This document shows, piece by piece, positions 8,104-16,514 of a DNA stretch of 64,000 nt; the stretch's first letter is position 1, and each line of letters begins with the position of its first letter. The notes beneath the pieces are model-generated. The model made no database searches. It had not been told where the DNA came from and saw only the letters and a program-made list of their open reading frames with translations. Source of the stretch: Poriferisodalis sp965198245 (lineage in GTDB: Bacteria > Actinomycetota > Acidimicrobiia > Acidimicrobiales > Poriferisodalaceae); assembly GCF_965198245.1 (NCBI RefSeq), contig NZ_OZ240249.1, positions 1,612,001 through 1,676,000 of the forward strand, written 5' to 3'. The translations under genes were made by a program, and so were the position numbers.

Positions 8104-9789
8104 TCAGGGGTAGTGGTCGGGGAGGTCGTTCTCGTAGAGGACGGCGTCTCCGGGGTGCAGGTGTGAGCGCACCCAGCGCACCGCCTCGTCGCGGTCGGCC
8201 ATGCAACGGACCGTGGCGCGGTCCGCGGTGCGGTCGTGAATCAGGCTGCGCGGATTCCGGCCCCGGGTCGCTCGCCGTACTGTGGCGTTGTCCCAGCCGG
8301 CTGCGCCGCCCAGCAGCGCTGTCCGGTTGGTGCGGCCCACGATGAGAACGTCGTCGGCGACCCGGGCGGCGTGCTCGCCGAGCAGGCGATTCTCATGTGC
8401 TTGGCCGCGGCCGAGTTCGACCATACCGGGGGTGACCACCACACGCCGGCCGGCTTCGGTGTTCGCCAGCATGCCCAGCGCGGCCCGCGCACCGGCGGGA
8501 TTGGAGTTGTAGGTGTCGTCGATGACGATGATGCCTCCGGGACTGCGTCCGCTGGTGCGACGGTGCTCTGGGGTCGGCAGGTCGCAAAGGCGGCTGGCGA
8601 TGTCGGCGTCCGAAACGCCCAGCACCGCCGCCGCCGCGACAGCGCACGCCACGTTCGCCGGCGCCGAGTCGCCGAGCGGTCCGACGGCGATCTCCCGTCC
8701 GAACACCGTGATGCGGCGCGGCACAACTGCCTCATTGAAGGTCACGTCGAACCCAACGCCGGCGGCATCGTCGGAGGCCGTCTGGGCTGGATCGGTCGCC
8801 GCTGCAGGCCCAGCAGGCGGGGCGTCGGCTGGCAGAACCGTCACGTCCGCGCTGGGGTCCTGCGTCGAGCAGCGAATGATCCGCAGGCCTGAGGCGGCCA
8901 GCCGGTCGGCCTCTGTTCGCAGGCCGTACGCGTCGATGTTGAGAATCGCTGTGCGGCTCGTAGCGAAGATCTCCGCTTTGGCCGCCACGATGCGATCGAG
9001 ACTGCCGAAGCGCTCGAGGTGCACAGGACCGATCGAGGCCAATATCGACACCGAGGGCCGCACCCAGCGGGTCATGGCGGCAATCTCGCCGGGCCCGAAG
9101 GTGCCCATCTCGGCGATGAATACCTCGGAGCTCGGCGTCAGGTGCTCGTTGACGCTGCGACACACGCCCGCCGTGTTGTTGAAGCTGGCCGGCGTCGCCA
9201 CCACCGATCGGGTTCCTTCGACCAGTTGGCGCAGGTAGCCCTTGATGGTGGTCTTGCCGTACGAACCCGTCACCGCCACCCGCACCGGGTCGATATGGTC
9301 CAGCCGCTGCTGGGCGCGGTGCACCCAGCGACGGGACAGGAGGGCCTCGAGCGGCGCCAGGACCGCAAGCGAGATGTCCACCCACAGCGGCATGCCGAAC
9401 AGCAGCACCGCCACGACCGGCGCCGCCAGACCCACCAGCAGGCCCACGCCGACCAGCACGAGCCACAGCAGCGCCAGCGTCGTCGCCACGGTGGCCAACC
9501 GCCGGGTCCACGCCAGTGGGCTGGAGCGCCCGCGGATCTCGAGACCCTGGGGTCCGACGGCCACGGCGACCGCGGTGATCGCCGGCGCCCACCAGAAGGC
9601 GCCGCTCAGCACCACTCCGACGGCCGCGCCAAGCACCAGCACACGGTTGTTCCGGTCGAGCAGCCACCAGCGCCGGGCAAAGCGCGATGTTCGCCCTACG
9701 CCGTAGTGCTCACGCTGGGCGACACGCAGCCAGCGGGAAGCCGCAATCACACCGGCCACCACCGAGGTCCACAGGACGACCTGGTTCAC
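8104..9789 (-). CDS. murF: MurF-type UDP-MurNAc-tripeptide--D-Ala-D-Ala ligase with N-terminal membrane region
   Basis: A Mur ligase of about 561 residues. The ATP-binding motif is GSYGKTT at 175-181. It is followed by TPASFNNTAGVCRSVNEHL, EVFIAEMGTFGPGEI and the late motif DDTYNSNPAGARAAL, all typical of MurF. Unusually, the ligase core is preceded by about 165 residues holding two or three hydrophobic helices (about 50-80 and 100-130), so the enzyme should be membrane-anchored. Similar fusions are familiar to me in Acidimicrobiia-type actinobacteria. The N-terminal substrate domain of classical MurF is not evident. GTG 9789 overlaps the TGA of the upstream hydrolase (GTGA). Confidence 0.85.
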   Translation of the reverse strand: MNQVVLWTSVVAGVIAASRWLRVAQREHYGVGRTSRFARRWWLLDRNNRVLVLGAAVGVVLSGAFWWAPAITAVAVAVGPQGLEIRGRSSPLAWTRRLATVATTLALLWLVLVGVGLLVGLAAPVVAVLLFGMPLWVDISLAVLAPLEALLSRRWVHRAQQRLDHIDPVRVAVTGSYGKTTIKGYLRQLVEGTRSVVATPASFNNTAGVCRSVNEHLTPSSEVFIAEMGTFGPGEIAAMTRWVRPSVSILASIGPVHLERFGSLDRIVAAKAEIFATSRTAILNIDAYGLRTEADRLAASGLRIIRCSTQDPSADVTVLPADAPPAGPAAATDPAQTASDDAAGVGFDVTFNEAVVPRRITVFGREIAVGPLGDSAPANVACAVAAAAVLGVSDADIASRLCDLPTPEHRRTSGRSPGGIIVIDDTYNSNPAGARAALGMLANTEAGRRVVVTPGMVELGRGQAHENRLLGEHAARVADDVLIVGRTNRTALLGGAAGWDNATVRRATRGRNPRSLIHDRTADRATVRCMADRDEAVRWVRSHLHPGDAVLYENDLPDHYP

Positions 9790-10535
9790 GGGAGGTGCCC
9801 GAGTTGTCGGCGCACGGCCGCTGCCAGCGCAGCTGGAGCCTCGGTGGGCACAAGGTGACCTACGCCGTCCAGGACGGTCAGGCGGGCGTCGGCGAGCATT
9901 CCGGCGGCCCGCTGCGCGATCTCGACTGGGACGGGTTCGTCTTGGCGACCCCATACGAGCTCGACGGGCTGTGCGATGCGGCTGAGCCGGCTTTCGTATG
10001 TCTCGTTGACGACGGTGACGAGCACATCACGCATGATGCCGCTCGCGGCCCGGTAGTCGGCGCTGCCGTATCGCTGGCGCATGCGGTCCATCGTGCCGTC
10101 GGCGAGCAGCCCGCGGCGATGCAATCCGCGAGCGAGGCGGAATCGCAGTGCAGGTCGTGGTGCGGGGCGATCGGTACGTCGCAGCAGCGGTACCCCGCAC
10201 AGCACCAACGAGGCGACGGCATCGGGCCGGCGTGCAGCCAGTTCCAACGCCACCCGGCCGCCGAAACTGTGTCCAAGCACGACCACCTGCGATGCGCATT
10301 CGTCCAGCACAGGCTCGACGGCGTCGGCATAGGCAGCTGCGCCTCCGGCTGCCGATGGTGCGGGGCTGGCCCCGAAGCCGGGCAGGTCGAGTGCGATTGC
10401 ATCGCTGCCGGTGAGGCATTCGAGCAGATCTCGATGAGTGCGGCCCCAGCCGTGCAGCGCGAGCACGGCAGAACGCCGGTCACCGACGCGACTGCCGAAG
10501 AGGGCGCCGCCGGCGAAGCTGACCAGCGGGCTCAG
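9786..10535 (-). CDS. Alpha/beta hydrolase, probable CTG start
   Basis: An alpha/beta-hydrolase fold protein. It has an HGWGRTHRDLL oxyanion segment, DLPGFGASPAP, nucleophile elbow GHSFGG, and a C-terminal DGVGHLVPTEAP carrying the catalytic His. The first ATG/GTG-type codon in frame (GTG 10466) falls inside beta-strand sequence just before HGWG and would cut off the normal N-terminus. The frame is open upstream to 10547 with no ATG, GTG or TTG. A CTG at 10535 overlaps the leuA stop as CTGA, exactly like the GTGA junctions of the neighbouring genes. I therefore place the start there, giving about 249 residues. The substrate is unknown; being between leuA and murF suggests only cotranscription. 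Confidence 0.75.
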   Translation of the reverse strand: MSPLVSFAGGALFGSRVGDRRSAVLALHGWGRTHRDLLECLTGSDAIALDLPGFGASPAPSAAGGAAAYADAVEPVLDECASQVVVLGHSFGGRVALELAARRPDAVASLVLCGVPLLRRTDRPAPRPALRFRLARGLHRRGLLADGTMDRMRQRYGSADYRAASGIMRDVLVTVVNETYESRLSRIAQPVELVWGRQDEPVPVEIAQRAAGMLADARLTVLDGVGHLVPTEAPAALAAAVRRQLGHLP

Positions 10536-12259
10536 CGGGCGAGAACCTCAGCATCGGGCCCAGCGTGCGACCGGTTGATCGCCGACAGCAGGGCTCGGAA
10601 GCTGGCCGTCACGATGTTCGGATGCAGCCCGACACCCCAGTACACAGCACGCGACGAGGTCTCGATCTCGACGTAGGCCGCAGCCGTGGCGTCAGCACCG
10701 GCCCCAACAGCGTGTTCGTGGTAATCGACGAGGCTGATGTCGACGCCCAGCGCATCGGCCAGGGCGGTCTTGAACGCTGACAGGGGGCCGTTGCCGCGCC
10801 CCTTCGCACGTACTTCTCCGTCAGGTCCCTTGATGGTGGCCTCTACCTCGGATTCGTCCGAGGATTCCGAGTCGAAGTAGCTGCGGTGGCCGACGTAGGT
10901 GTACGGCGACTCGGCGTGCAGGTAGACCTCATCGAAGGTCTTCTTGATGGCCTCCGGCAGGATCTCGCCGCCCTCATCGGTGATCGCCTGGATCACGCCG
11001 CTGAACTCGATCTGGAGTCGCCGCGGCAGGTCCAGTCCGAAGCTGTTCTTCATCACGTAGGCCACGCCGCCCTTGCCCGACTGGCTGTTCACGCGGATGA
11101 CGTCCTGGTAGGTGCGTCCCACATGCGCTGGGTCGATGGGTAGGTACGGCACTTCCCAGTAGTCGTAGTCGTCGGGGAGCGCTTCGAAGCCCTTCTTGAT
11201 GGCGTCCTGGTGGCTGCCGCTGAATGCGGTGTAGACGAGATCGCCGCCGTAGGGATGGCGAGGATGCACCGGCAGCTGGTTGCAGTACTCCGCTATCCGG
11301 CGCAGGTGGTCGATGTGGCTGATGTCCAACTCGGGATCGACGCCCTGGCTGAACAGGTTCATCGCGAGCGTGATGATGTCGACGTTGCCGGTGCGCTCGC
11401 CGTTGCCGAACAGCGTGCCCTCGATCCGGTCGGCACCCGCCATGACGCCGAACTCCGCTGCCGCCACACCGCAGCCTCGGTCGTTGTGAGGATGCAGCGA
11501 CAGCACGACGGCCTCGCGACTGTCCACATTGCGATGGAAGTACTCGATGAGGTCGCCGTAGGTGTTCGGCGTCGCCATCTCGACGGTCGCAGGCAGATTC
11601 AGGATGATCGGGTCGTCGACAGTGGCGCCCCATTCGGCGCTCACCGCATTGCACACCTCGAGCGCGTAGTCGATCTCGGTGCCGGTGAACGACTCTGGCG
11701 AGTACTCGAAGCGGATCGCCCCTCCTTCGTGTTGCTGCGCCAGTTCCTTGCACAATCGTGTGCCCGTGACAGCGATGTCGCGGATGCCGTCGGTGTCCAG
11801 CCGGTAGACAACCCGGCGCTGCAGCTCCGATGTCGAGTTGTACAGGTGGACGATGGCCTTGTTCGCCCCCGCGATCGCCTCATAGGTCCGCTCGATCAGC
11901 TCGGGTCGGCTCTGGGTGAGCACCTGGATCCAGACGTCGTCGGGCACCAGGTCCTCTTCGACCAGCATCCGGCAGAACTCGAAGTCCGGCCCCGAGGCCG
12001 AGGGGAAACCAACTTCGATTTCCTTGAACCCCATCTCGACCAGTACCTCGAACATCTGGCGCTTGCGCGGGACGTCCATCGGGTCGATGAGGGCCTGGTT
12101 GCCGTCGCGCAGGTCCACCGAGCACCACAGCGGTGCCTCGGCGATGAGCTTGTCCGGCCACGTGCGGCCCGGGACGTGCGCGGCGTAGGCGTAGGTGCCG
12201 TACTTCTGGTACGGCATCGGGCTCGGCTGCTGGGCGCTGATGCGCTTGACGTCTGCCAT
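10532..12259 (-). CDS. leuA: 2-isopropylmalate synthase
   Basis: Catalyses condensation of acetyl-CoA with 2-ketoisovalerate, the first committed step of leucine synthesis. At 575 residues it is the long mycobacterial/actinobacterial form. The N-terminal TIM barrel carries SVDLRDGNQALIDPMD, a metal-binding HPHNDRGCGVAAAEF and GTLFGNGERTGNVD. The C-terminal leucine-binding regulatory domain is present (SAFKTALADALGVDISLVDYHEH, split here as SAFKTALADALG and VDISLVDYHEH). ATG 12259 has AGGAGA eight bases upstream. Expression is clearly under leucine attenuation: a leader peptide, a hairpin and a terminator lie at 12334-12463. It heads a run with an alpha/beta hydrolase, murF, ddl and a lipoprotein. 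Confidence 0.96.
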   Translation of the reverse strand: MADVKRISAQQPSPMPYQKYGTYAYAAHVPGRTWPDKLIAEAPLWCSVDLRDGNQALIDPMDVPRKRQMFEVLVEMGFKEIEVGFPSASGPDFEFCRMLVEEDLVPDDVWIQVLTQSRPELIERTYEAIAGANKAIVHLYNSTSELQRRVVYRLDTDGIRDIAVTGTRLCKELAQQHEGGAIRFEYSPESFTGTEIDYALEVCNAVSAEWGATVDDPIILNLPATVEMATPNTYGDLIEYFHRNVDSREAVVLSLHPHNDRGCGVAAAEFGVMAGADRIEGTLFGNGERTGNVDIITLAMNLFSQGVDPELDISHIDHLRRIAEYCNQLPVHPRHPYGGDLVYTAFSGSHQDAIKKGFEALPDDYDYWEVPYLPIDPAHVGRTYQDVIRVNSQSGKGGVAYVMKNSFGLDLPRRLQIEFSGVIQAITDEGGEILPEAIKKTFDEVYLHAESPYTYVGHRSYFDSESSDESEVEATIKGPDGEVRAKGRGNGPLSAFKTALADALGVDISLVDYHEHAVGAGADATAAAYVEIETSSRAVYWGVGLHPNIVTASFRALLSAINRSHAGPDAEVLAR

Positions 12260-12333
12260 CGGAATCTCCTGAGTCGGCGGGGGTGGGTGGAAGCGGGTCA
12301 GTGGAAGTTGGTGCGGATCGGGTTTGGGCCACG

Positions 12334-12366
12334 AAAAAACCCCCTGGCCCGGAGGCGCAGGAGGTT
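12334..12366 (-). terminator. leuA attenuator terminator
   Basis: On the minus strand, AACCTCCTG and CAGGGGGTT pair over 9 bp (one G-U) around a GC-rich loop, followed directly by six T residues (12339-12334). It stands about 75 bases upstream of the leuA ATG and just after the leucine-rich leader peptide. This is the classic position of an amino-acid-controlled attenuator. It is the only hairpin in the window that I saw with a clean T-run. Confidence 0.9.
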
Positions 12367-12367
12367 G

Positions 12368-12392
12368 GGCGAGGACCTGTGCGGTCCCCGCC
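12368..12392 (-). promoter_or_regulatory. Leader hairpin preceding the leuA attenuator
   Basis: A ten-base stem with one G-U pair (GGCGGGGACC with GGTCCTCGCC) around a five-base loop. It begins at the leader-peptide stop codon. Its place between the Leu codons and the terminator suggests a pause or competitor hairpin. A ribosome stalled at the Leu codons would alter its folding. The alternative antiterminator pairing was not resolved by eye. Confidence 0.7.
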
Positions 12393-12463
12393 TAGGTAAG
12401 AAGGAGCAGCCCGGTTGCGGAATGCAGCGTGGTGTGAGTCGAGACGCGAATCACGGAAACCAT
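12392..12463 (-). CDS. leuL: Leucine leader peptide of leuA
   Basis: A 23-codon open frame, MVSVIRVSTHTTL then HSATGLLLLT, that ends in four consecutive Leu codons (CTG CTC CTT CTT) one codon before the stop. Directly after it come two stable hairpins, the second a terminator with a T-run, and then leuA. The stalling signal, hairpins and gene order are those of leucine attenuation. The start could be ATG 12463 or the in-frame GTG at 12454. A TAGAAT (12467-12462) overlaps the ATG and, if it is the promoter -10, would favour the GTG. Confidence 0.88.
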   Translation of the reverse strand: MVSVIRVSTHTTLHSATGLLLLT

Positions 12464-12519
12464 TCTACCAACCCGGTGAAGCAATGGGAATCGCAGCGGT
12501 CCTGCGGCTAGGTGTGCCC

Positions 12520-12598
12520 GCTGAGGGGGCACCAGGACCCTCTGCTCCGGGAATCCAGCAGGTTCCAACCTCGCAGAGTCCCCTGCTGCCCCCTCAGC
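12520..12598. other. 79-base long imperfect hairpin, possible structured RNA
   Basis: A 12-bp perfect outer stem (GCTGAGGGGGCA with TGCCCCCTCAGC) continues after one mismatch into a 13-position inner stem with 11 pairings, leaving an apical loop of about 27 bases. It fills the gap between the ppk1 stop (12616) and the leuL leader. There is no T-run, so it is not an ordinary intrinsic terminator. It could be a long processing or terminator structure for ppk1, an RNA gene on either strand, or part of the leuA promoter region. Confidence 0.6.
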
Positions 12599-12615
12599 TA
12601 TGACGTCTGTTCTTC

Positions 12616-14718
12616 TTAGGAGCGACGATCGGCATGGCGCGCCAGCATCAATTCGTGCAAGTCGGTGCCCGAGTACTGGGTCCACTCGCCGTCACTGCCG
12701 AGCTCCCAGTGAGCGATGCCGTCGTCGAGGTACATGTCGGTGAGCTCGGTAAGCTCAGCGGCCAGCGCGGGCGAATCCACCGGCGCCAGCGCTTCCACGC
12801 GGTAGCGCAAGTTCCGAGGCATGGCGTCGGCTGATCCCAGCAGGATCGTGTGGCCGCGGGCGGGATTGCCGAACCGATACACGCGGCTGTGTTCCAGGAA
12901 TCGGCCGACGATGCTGCGCACGAAAATGTTCTCGCTCATGCCGGCCACGCCGGGAACCAGGCAGCAGATGCCTCGCACGACGAGGTCGATGCGGCAGCCC
13001 TGCTGTGACGCTCCGTAGAGCGCGTCGATCACGTCGTTGTCCACGATGGCGTTCATCTTCATGACGATGTGGCCGTCGGGCTCCGCGGCCTCGGCCGCAA
13101 TGTGCTTCACGAGCGACTGGCCGAGGCTGTGCGGCGCCACGGCAAGTTTGTGGTAGTCGGTCTTACGGCTGTAGCCGGTGAGCGAGTTGAACAGTCCTGC
13201 GACATCGGCGGCAAAGTCGGCATCGGTGGTCAGCAGCCCGAAGTCCTCGTAGATGAGGGCTGTGTCGGCGTTGAAGTTGCCGGTGCCGATGAAGCAGTAG
13301 TGAGCGATGCCTCGGGGCTCGCGCCGCACCACCATCGCCAGCTTGCAGTGGGTCTTCAGTCCGACGACCCCGTAGGCGACATGGACGCCCGCGCGCTCCA
13401 GAATCCGTGCCCACTCGATGTTCGCGTGCTCGTCGAAGCGTGCTTTGAGCTCGACGACGACCACGACTTGCTTGCCGCGTTCCGCAGCCCGGATGAGCGA
13501 GTCGACCAGCCGGGTCCGCTCCGAGGTCCGGTACATGGTCATCTTCATGGCGAGCACATCAGGGTCGACGGCCGCCTGGCGGATGAAGGCGTCGAGGCTG
13601 GTGTTGAACGACTCGTACGGCAGATGCACCAGGACGTCCTGGCGCTTGAGGACATCGAAGAAGTCGACTCCGACCTCTGGTTCGGGTGCCGCCCCACGCC
13701 GGCCCCCAGTGCCCGCCCCCAGCAGTGACGGTGCCTCGCTCGGTGCGCGCAGCGGCAGCGGGGTGCGCGGGTTGTGCGGGGGCGTCTTCAGATCGTCGCG
13801 CTCGATCCCGTACAACTCGAACAGGTCCGACAGGCCGAGCAACCCCTTCGAGGTGTAGACGTCGTCGTGGGTCAGCTTGAGTTCGCGGGTCAGCATGTCC
13901 AATGCAGCCCTGCTCAGGTCAGGCGCAGCTTCAAGCCGCACGGCTCCGCCGAAACGCCGCTGGCGCAGCTCGAGTTCCATGTGCTTGAGCAGATCATCAG
14001 TTTCGGTGTCGTCGATGTCGAGATCGGCGTCGCGGGTGACCCGGAATGTGCTGTGGCTGATCACCTTCACACCGGGGAACAAATCGCCCAGGTGCCCGGC
14101 GATGACTGACTCCAACGTGATGAAGCGGTGCCCGTCGGGCAGGGCCAGGAAGCGCGGCAGGATCGGCGGCACCTTCACCCGGGCGAACGACGGGCCGCTG
14201 CGGGAGTGCTCCACGAACACGGCGAGGTTCAACGACAGGTCTGAGATGTAAGGAAATGGATGCGCAGGGTCGACGGCGAGCGGTGTCAGGACCGGAAAGA
14301 CCTGTTCGCCGAAGAGCTGTGCGACCCACGCGCGGTTGGTGTCGTCGAGGTCGTCCGGCTCGACAAACTCGATCCCTTCGGTTGCGAGCGCCGGCCGCAG
14401 CTCGTCCTCGAACAGGGCCGAGGCATCCCGGAGCTGCTCGGCGGCAGCGGCGCGAATGCCCTTGAGCTGGGCTCGTGGCGTCAGCCCGTCCGGGCCTGAG
14501 CGCCGCACTCCAGCGTCGATCGAGTCGAGCACCGTGGGAACTCGCACCTGAAAGAACTCATCGAGGTTTGATGCATGGATCGCCGCGAACTTGATGCGCT
14601 CGAGCAGCGGCAGATCGCTGTCGCAAGCAAGTGCCAAGACGCGGTAGTTGAAGTCCAGCCAGGAGAGCTCTCGGTTGAGGTAGCGCTTGAGGGATCGGGT
14701 CCCGTTGGCGGCGGACAT
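12616..14718 (-). CDS. ppk1: Polyphosphate kinase 1
   Basis: Makes polyphosphate from ATP at the membrane. Its 700 residues are the normal length. The start MSAANGTRSLKRYLNRELSWLDFNYRVL (as ELSWLDFNYRVL) gives the N-domain. The middle has LNLAVFVEH and a PPILPRFLALPDG block, then HLPYESFNTSLDAF and MYRTSERTRLVDSL. The autophosphorylated histidine is in GLKTHCKLAMVVRRE, and the second conserved region is HCFIGTGNFN-like (YCFIGTGNFNADTA). All key elements look intact. It is monocistronic by spacing. The upstream intergenic region carries three DnaA-box-like 9-mers. Confidence 0.96.
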   Translation of the reverse strand: MSAANGTRSLKRYLNRELSWLDFNYRVLALACDSDLPLLERIKFAAIHASNLDEFFQVRVPTVLDSIDAGVRRSGPDGLTPRAQLKGIRAAAAEQLRDASALFEDELRPALATEGIEFVEPDDLDDTNRAWVAQLFGEQVFPVLTPLAVDPAHPFPYISDLSLNLAVFVEHSRSGPSFARVKVPPILPRFLALPDGHRFITLESVIAGHLGDLFPGVKVISHSTFRVTRDADLDIDDTETDDLLKHMELELRQRRFGGAVRLEAAPDLSRAALDMLTRELKLTHDDVYTSKGLLGLSDLFELYGIERDDLKTPPHNPRTPLPLRAPSEAPSLLGAGTGGRRGAAPEPEVGVDFFDVLKRQDVLVHLPYESFNTSLDAFIRQAAVDPDVLAMKMTMYRTSERTRLVDSLIRAAERGKQVVVVVELKARFDEHANIEWARILERAGVHVAYGVVGLKTHCKLAMVVRREPRGIAHYCFIGTGNFNADTALIYEDFGLLTTDADFAADVAGLFNSLTGYSRKTDYHKLAVAPHSLGQSLVKHIAAEAAEPDGHIVMKMNAIVDNDVIDALYGASQQGCRIDLVVRGICCLVPGVAGMSENIFVRSIVGRFLEHSRVYRFGNPARGHTILLGSADAMPRNLRYRVEALAPVDSPALAAELTELTDMYLDDGIAHWELGSDGEWTQYSGTDLHELMLARHADRRS

Positions 14719-14826
14719 GACAACTCACGCCCCCAGTGCGTCCGGAACAGGGCGCGGTGGGGGCGGTACGCCCTGCGCCCGTGAGATTACGCAAGCATCG
14801 GTGCTTGCGCCAGTGGGTTCTTCGGC

Positions 14827-14870
14827 TGTGGAAAACGTGTGGGCAAGGAGTGGACCGGCCCTGTGGACAA
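14827..14870 (+). promoter_or_regulatory. Cluster of three DnaA-box-like 9-mers upstream of ppk1
   Basis: Three same-orientation 9-mers lie within 44 bases: TGTGGAAAA (14827-14835), TGTGGGCAA (14838-14846) and TGTGGACAA (14862-14870). Their complements are TTTTCCACA, TTGCCCACA and TTGTCCACA. The last is the favoured actinobacterial DnaA box and the first fits the general TTWTNCACA form. They lie between the ppk1 start and the end of the thiolase-like gene. No dnaA, dnaN or AT-rich unwinding region is nearby, so this is not an origin. It may be a DnaA-regulated promoter or a chance cluster. Confidence 0.5.
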
Positions 14871-14889
14871 CGGCTGGTTCGGCTGCTGA

Positions 14890-16362
14890 TCAGGCCGGTG
14901 CGAACTCGAAGTCCTCGTTGACCACGACGTCGGTACCGATGAACTCGGTCCGGGTCATCTCGTCCATGAGCGCCGGGTCGGTGCTGCGGACCCACTGCCG
15001 GCCGTTCGGCGTCCGCACTGCGGCCAATGCCACCTCGGGTTCGGTCCGGCCATGCATCACCGTGTAGGCCTCGACGGTTGCGCTGCCGGTGTAGTTGGCG
15101 TCGAGCTCGACAGACGGGAACCGGTCGATCTCATCTTGGCAGTTCTGGTGGCGGAATCCGTCCGCGGGCGGCTCCGTTGAGTAGATGCCGAATGCGTGCT
15201 TGGTGAGGTAGCCGCCGTTCGCCGAGCACAGCCCGATGCTTCCGGGGTTGTCTCGCAGGACACCCGCCATCGTGGCGATGGAGTGGGTGACGTAGTTGTT
15301 GAGCGGACCACCGGCGAAGGTGAGCCCGCCGGTGAGTGTCAGGTCTCGGTCAAGACCGAGGCCGAGCTCGGTGGCAGAGATCTGCACAGCGGAGGGGAAG
15401 CACGAGTACAGGTCGACGTGGTCGATGTCGTCGACGCCGACGCCCGCCAGCTCCATGACTCGGCGTCCGGCGACGCGGATGGCAGGGGAGCTGTGCAGGT
15501 CGCCGCGATTCGACACGTAATCGGTGTCGCGGGCATCGGTTCCTGCGTGGGGGAACAGCCAGCGGTCGGTCGGCACACCGGCGGCCGACGCGGCCTCGGC
15601 AGAGCACACGATGAGCGCAGCGGCGAGGTCGAGGTCCCAGTTGGAATTCATGGATTTGGTGTAGGGGAAGCCCACGAACCGGTTGGTGGGGCTCGGATTG
15701 CGGATCTCTTCCGCCGTCATCGGTGTGCGGATCCACGAGTACGGGTTGGCCACCGCCGCTTGGTTGAACTTCTCCCACATCGCCGCAAGCCGGTCCCGAT
15801 GCCCCTCCATGGTCTCGCCGCGTGAGGCTCGGAACGCAGATTCGAATACGGGGTAGAGGTTGATGGGATCCCTGAAGCCCCGTTCGGCTTCGACCTTGTT
15901 GTTCATGATGACGTCGCGGCCCAGCACTTCGTCGGGCACGGCGCCGGTCTGGTCCGTGTAGGGAATCCGCTGGTCCGCACGGCGTGCCCGGCGACGGCTC
16001 CAGATGCCCTCCGCGCCAGCGATCAGCACGACGTCAGCTTCGCCCGCCGCAATGCGATTGCAGGCCACGTTCACCAGCGATTGCGGCGTATTGCCCCCGT
16101 CAGTCGACAGCCCGGTTTTGCCGGTCGCGCCGAATCGTTGGTTGAGCAGAGCCGCTGGATCCGGGTAGGGCCACGCACCCTTGATGACCCAGGTGTGCGA
16201 AGCGCGCGCAGGCAGTCCCGGCGCGCCGGCGTCCTGGGCCGCGTTGGCGAGCGCTTCGCCCATCATGGCCACGGGCTCCAGTGCCTCGACGGGGTTCTCC
16301 GGACGCTGGATGAACTGCCCGGCACCGACCAGGACGGGGGTGCGTGATCCGATGTCCGACAT
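14890..16362 (-). CDS. Thiolase-like protein (acetyl-CoA acetyltransferase family)
   Basis: About 490 residues of the thiolase superfamily. ATG 16362 has AAGGCGG upstream. The C-terminal catalytic region is recognisable: GLCSANGGYLTKHAFGIYS carries the C-x-x-x-GG and TKHAFG elements. At the place where biosynthetic or degradative thiolases have their nucleophilic Cys, the sequence reads GGNTPQSLVNVACNRIAAG without the expected CxSG. That is the pattern of thiolase-like proteins whose reaction is poorly defined. DHVDLYSCFPSAVQIS is another family landmark. It stands alone and is divergent from the J-domain gene. A CoA-ester role is likely; the exact substrate is not. Confidence 0.8.
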   Translation of the reverse strand: MSDIGSRTPVLVGAGQFIQRPENPVEALEPVAMMGEALANAAQDAGAPGLPARASHTWVIKGAWPYPDPAALLNQRFGATGKTGLSTDGGNTPQSLVNVACNRIAAGEADVVLIAGAEGIWSRRRARRADQRIPYTDQTGAVPDEVLGRDVIMNNKVEAERGFRDPINLYPVFESAFRASRGETMEGHRDRLAAMWEKFNQAAVANPYSWIRTPMTAEEIRNPSPTNRFVGFPYTKSMNSNWDLDLAAALIVCSAEAASAAGVPTDRWLFPHAGTDARDTDYVSNRGDLHSSPAIRVAGRRVMELAGVGVDDIDHVDLYSCFPSAVQISATELGLGLDRDLTLTGGLTFAGGPLNNYVTHSIATMAGVLRDNPGSIGLCSANGGYLTKHAFGIYSTEPPADGFRHQNCQDEIDRFPSVELDANYTGSATVEAYTVMHGRTEPEVALAAVRTPNGRQWVRSTDPALMDEMTRTEFIGTDVVVNEDFEFAPA

Positions 16363-16514
16363 TTTGTACCGCCTTGCGTTTTCGTGGCATCGCACAGTAG
16401 CGAGCCGCGCCCTGCCAATTCCGGTGAACGATTCCGGCGGTGCGCTGCGCAATCGCAGCTGCAGCGGCATGGCCGTTCGTGAGCGGATGTAGCGTCGCAG
16501 TTGGGAGGCCGACG

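Noticed and set aside
12520..12598. Small SRP RNA gene
   Set aside because: The long hairpin recalled an SRP RNA, but the conserved GGUCAGGxCCGGAAGGxAGCAGCC tip is absent on both strands.
14827..14870. Replication origin
   Set aside because: Only three DnaA-like boxes, no AT-rich region, and no dnaA, dnaN, gidB or parAB genes nearby.
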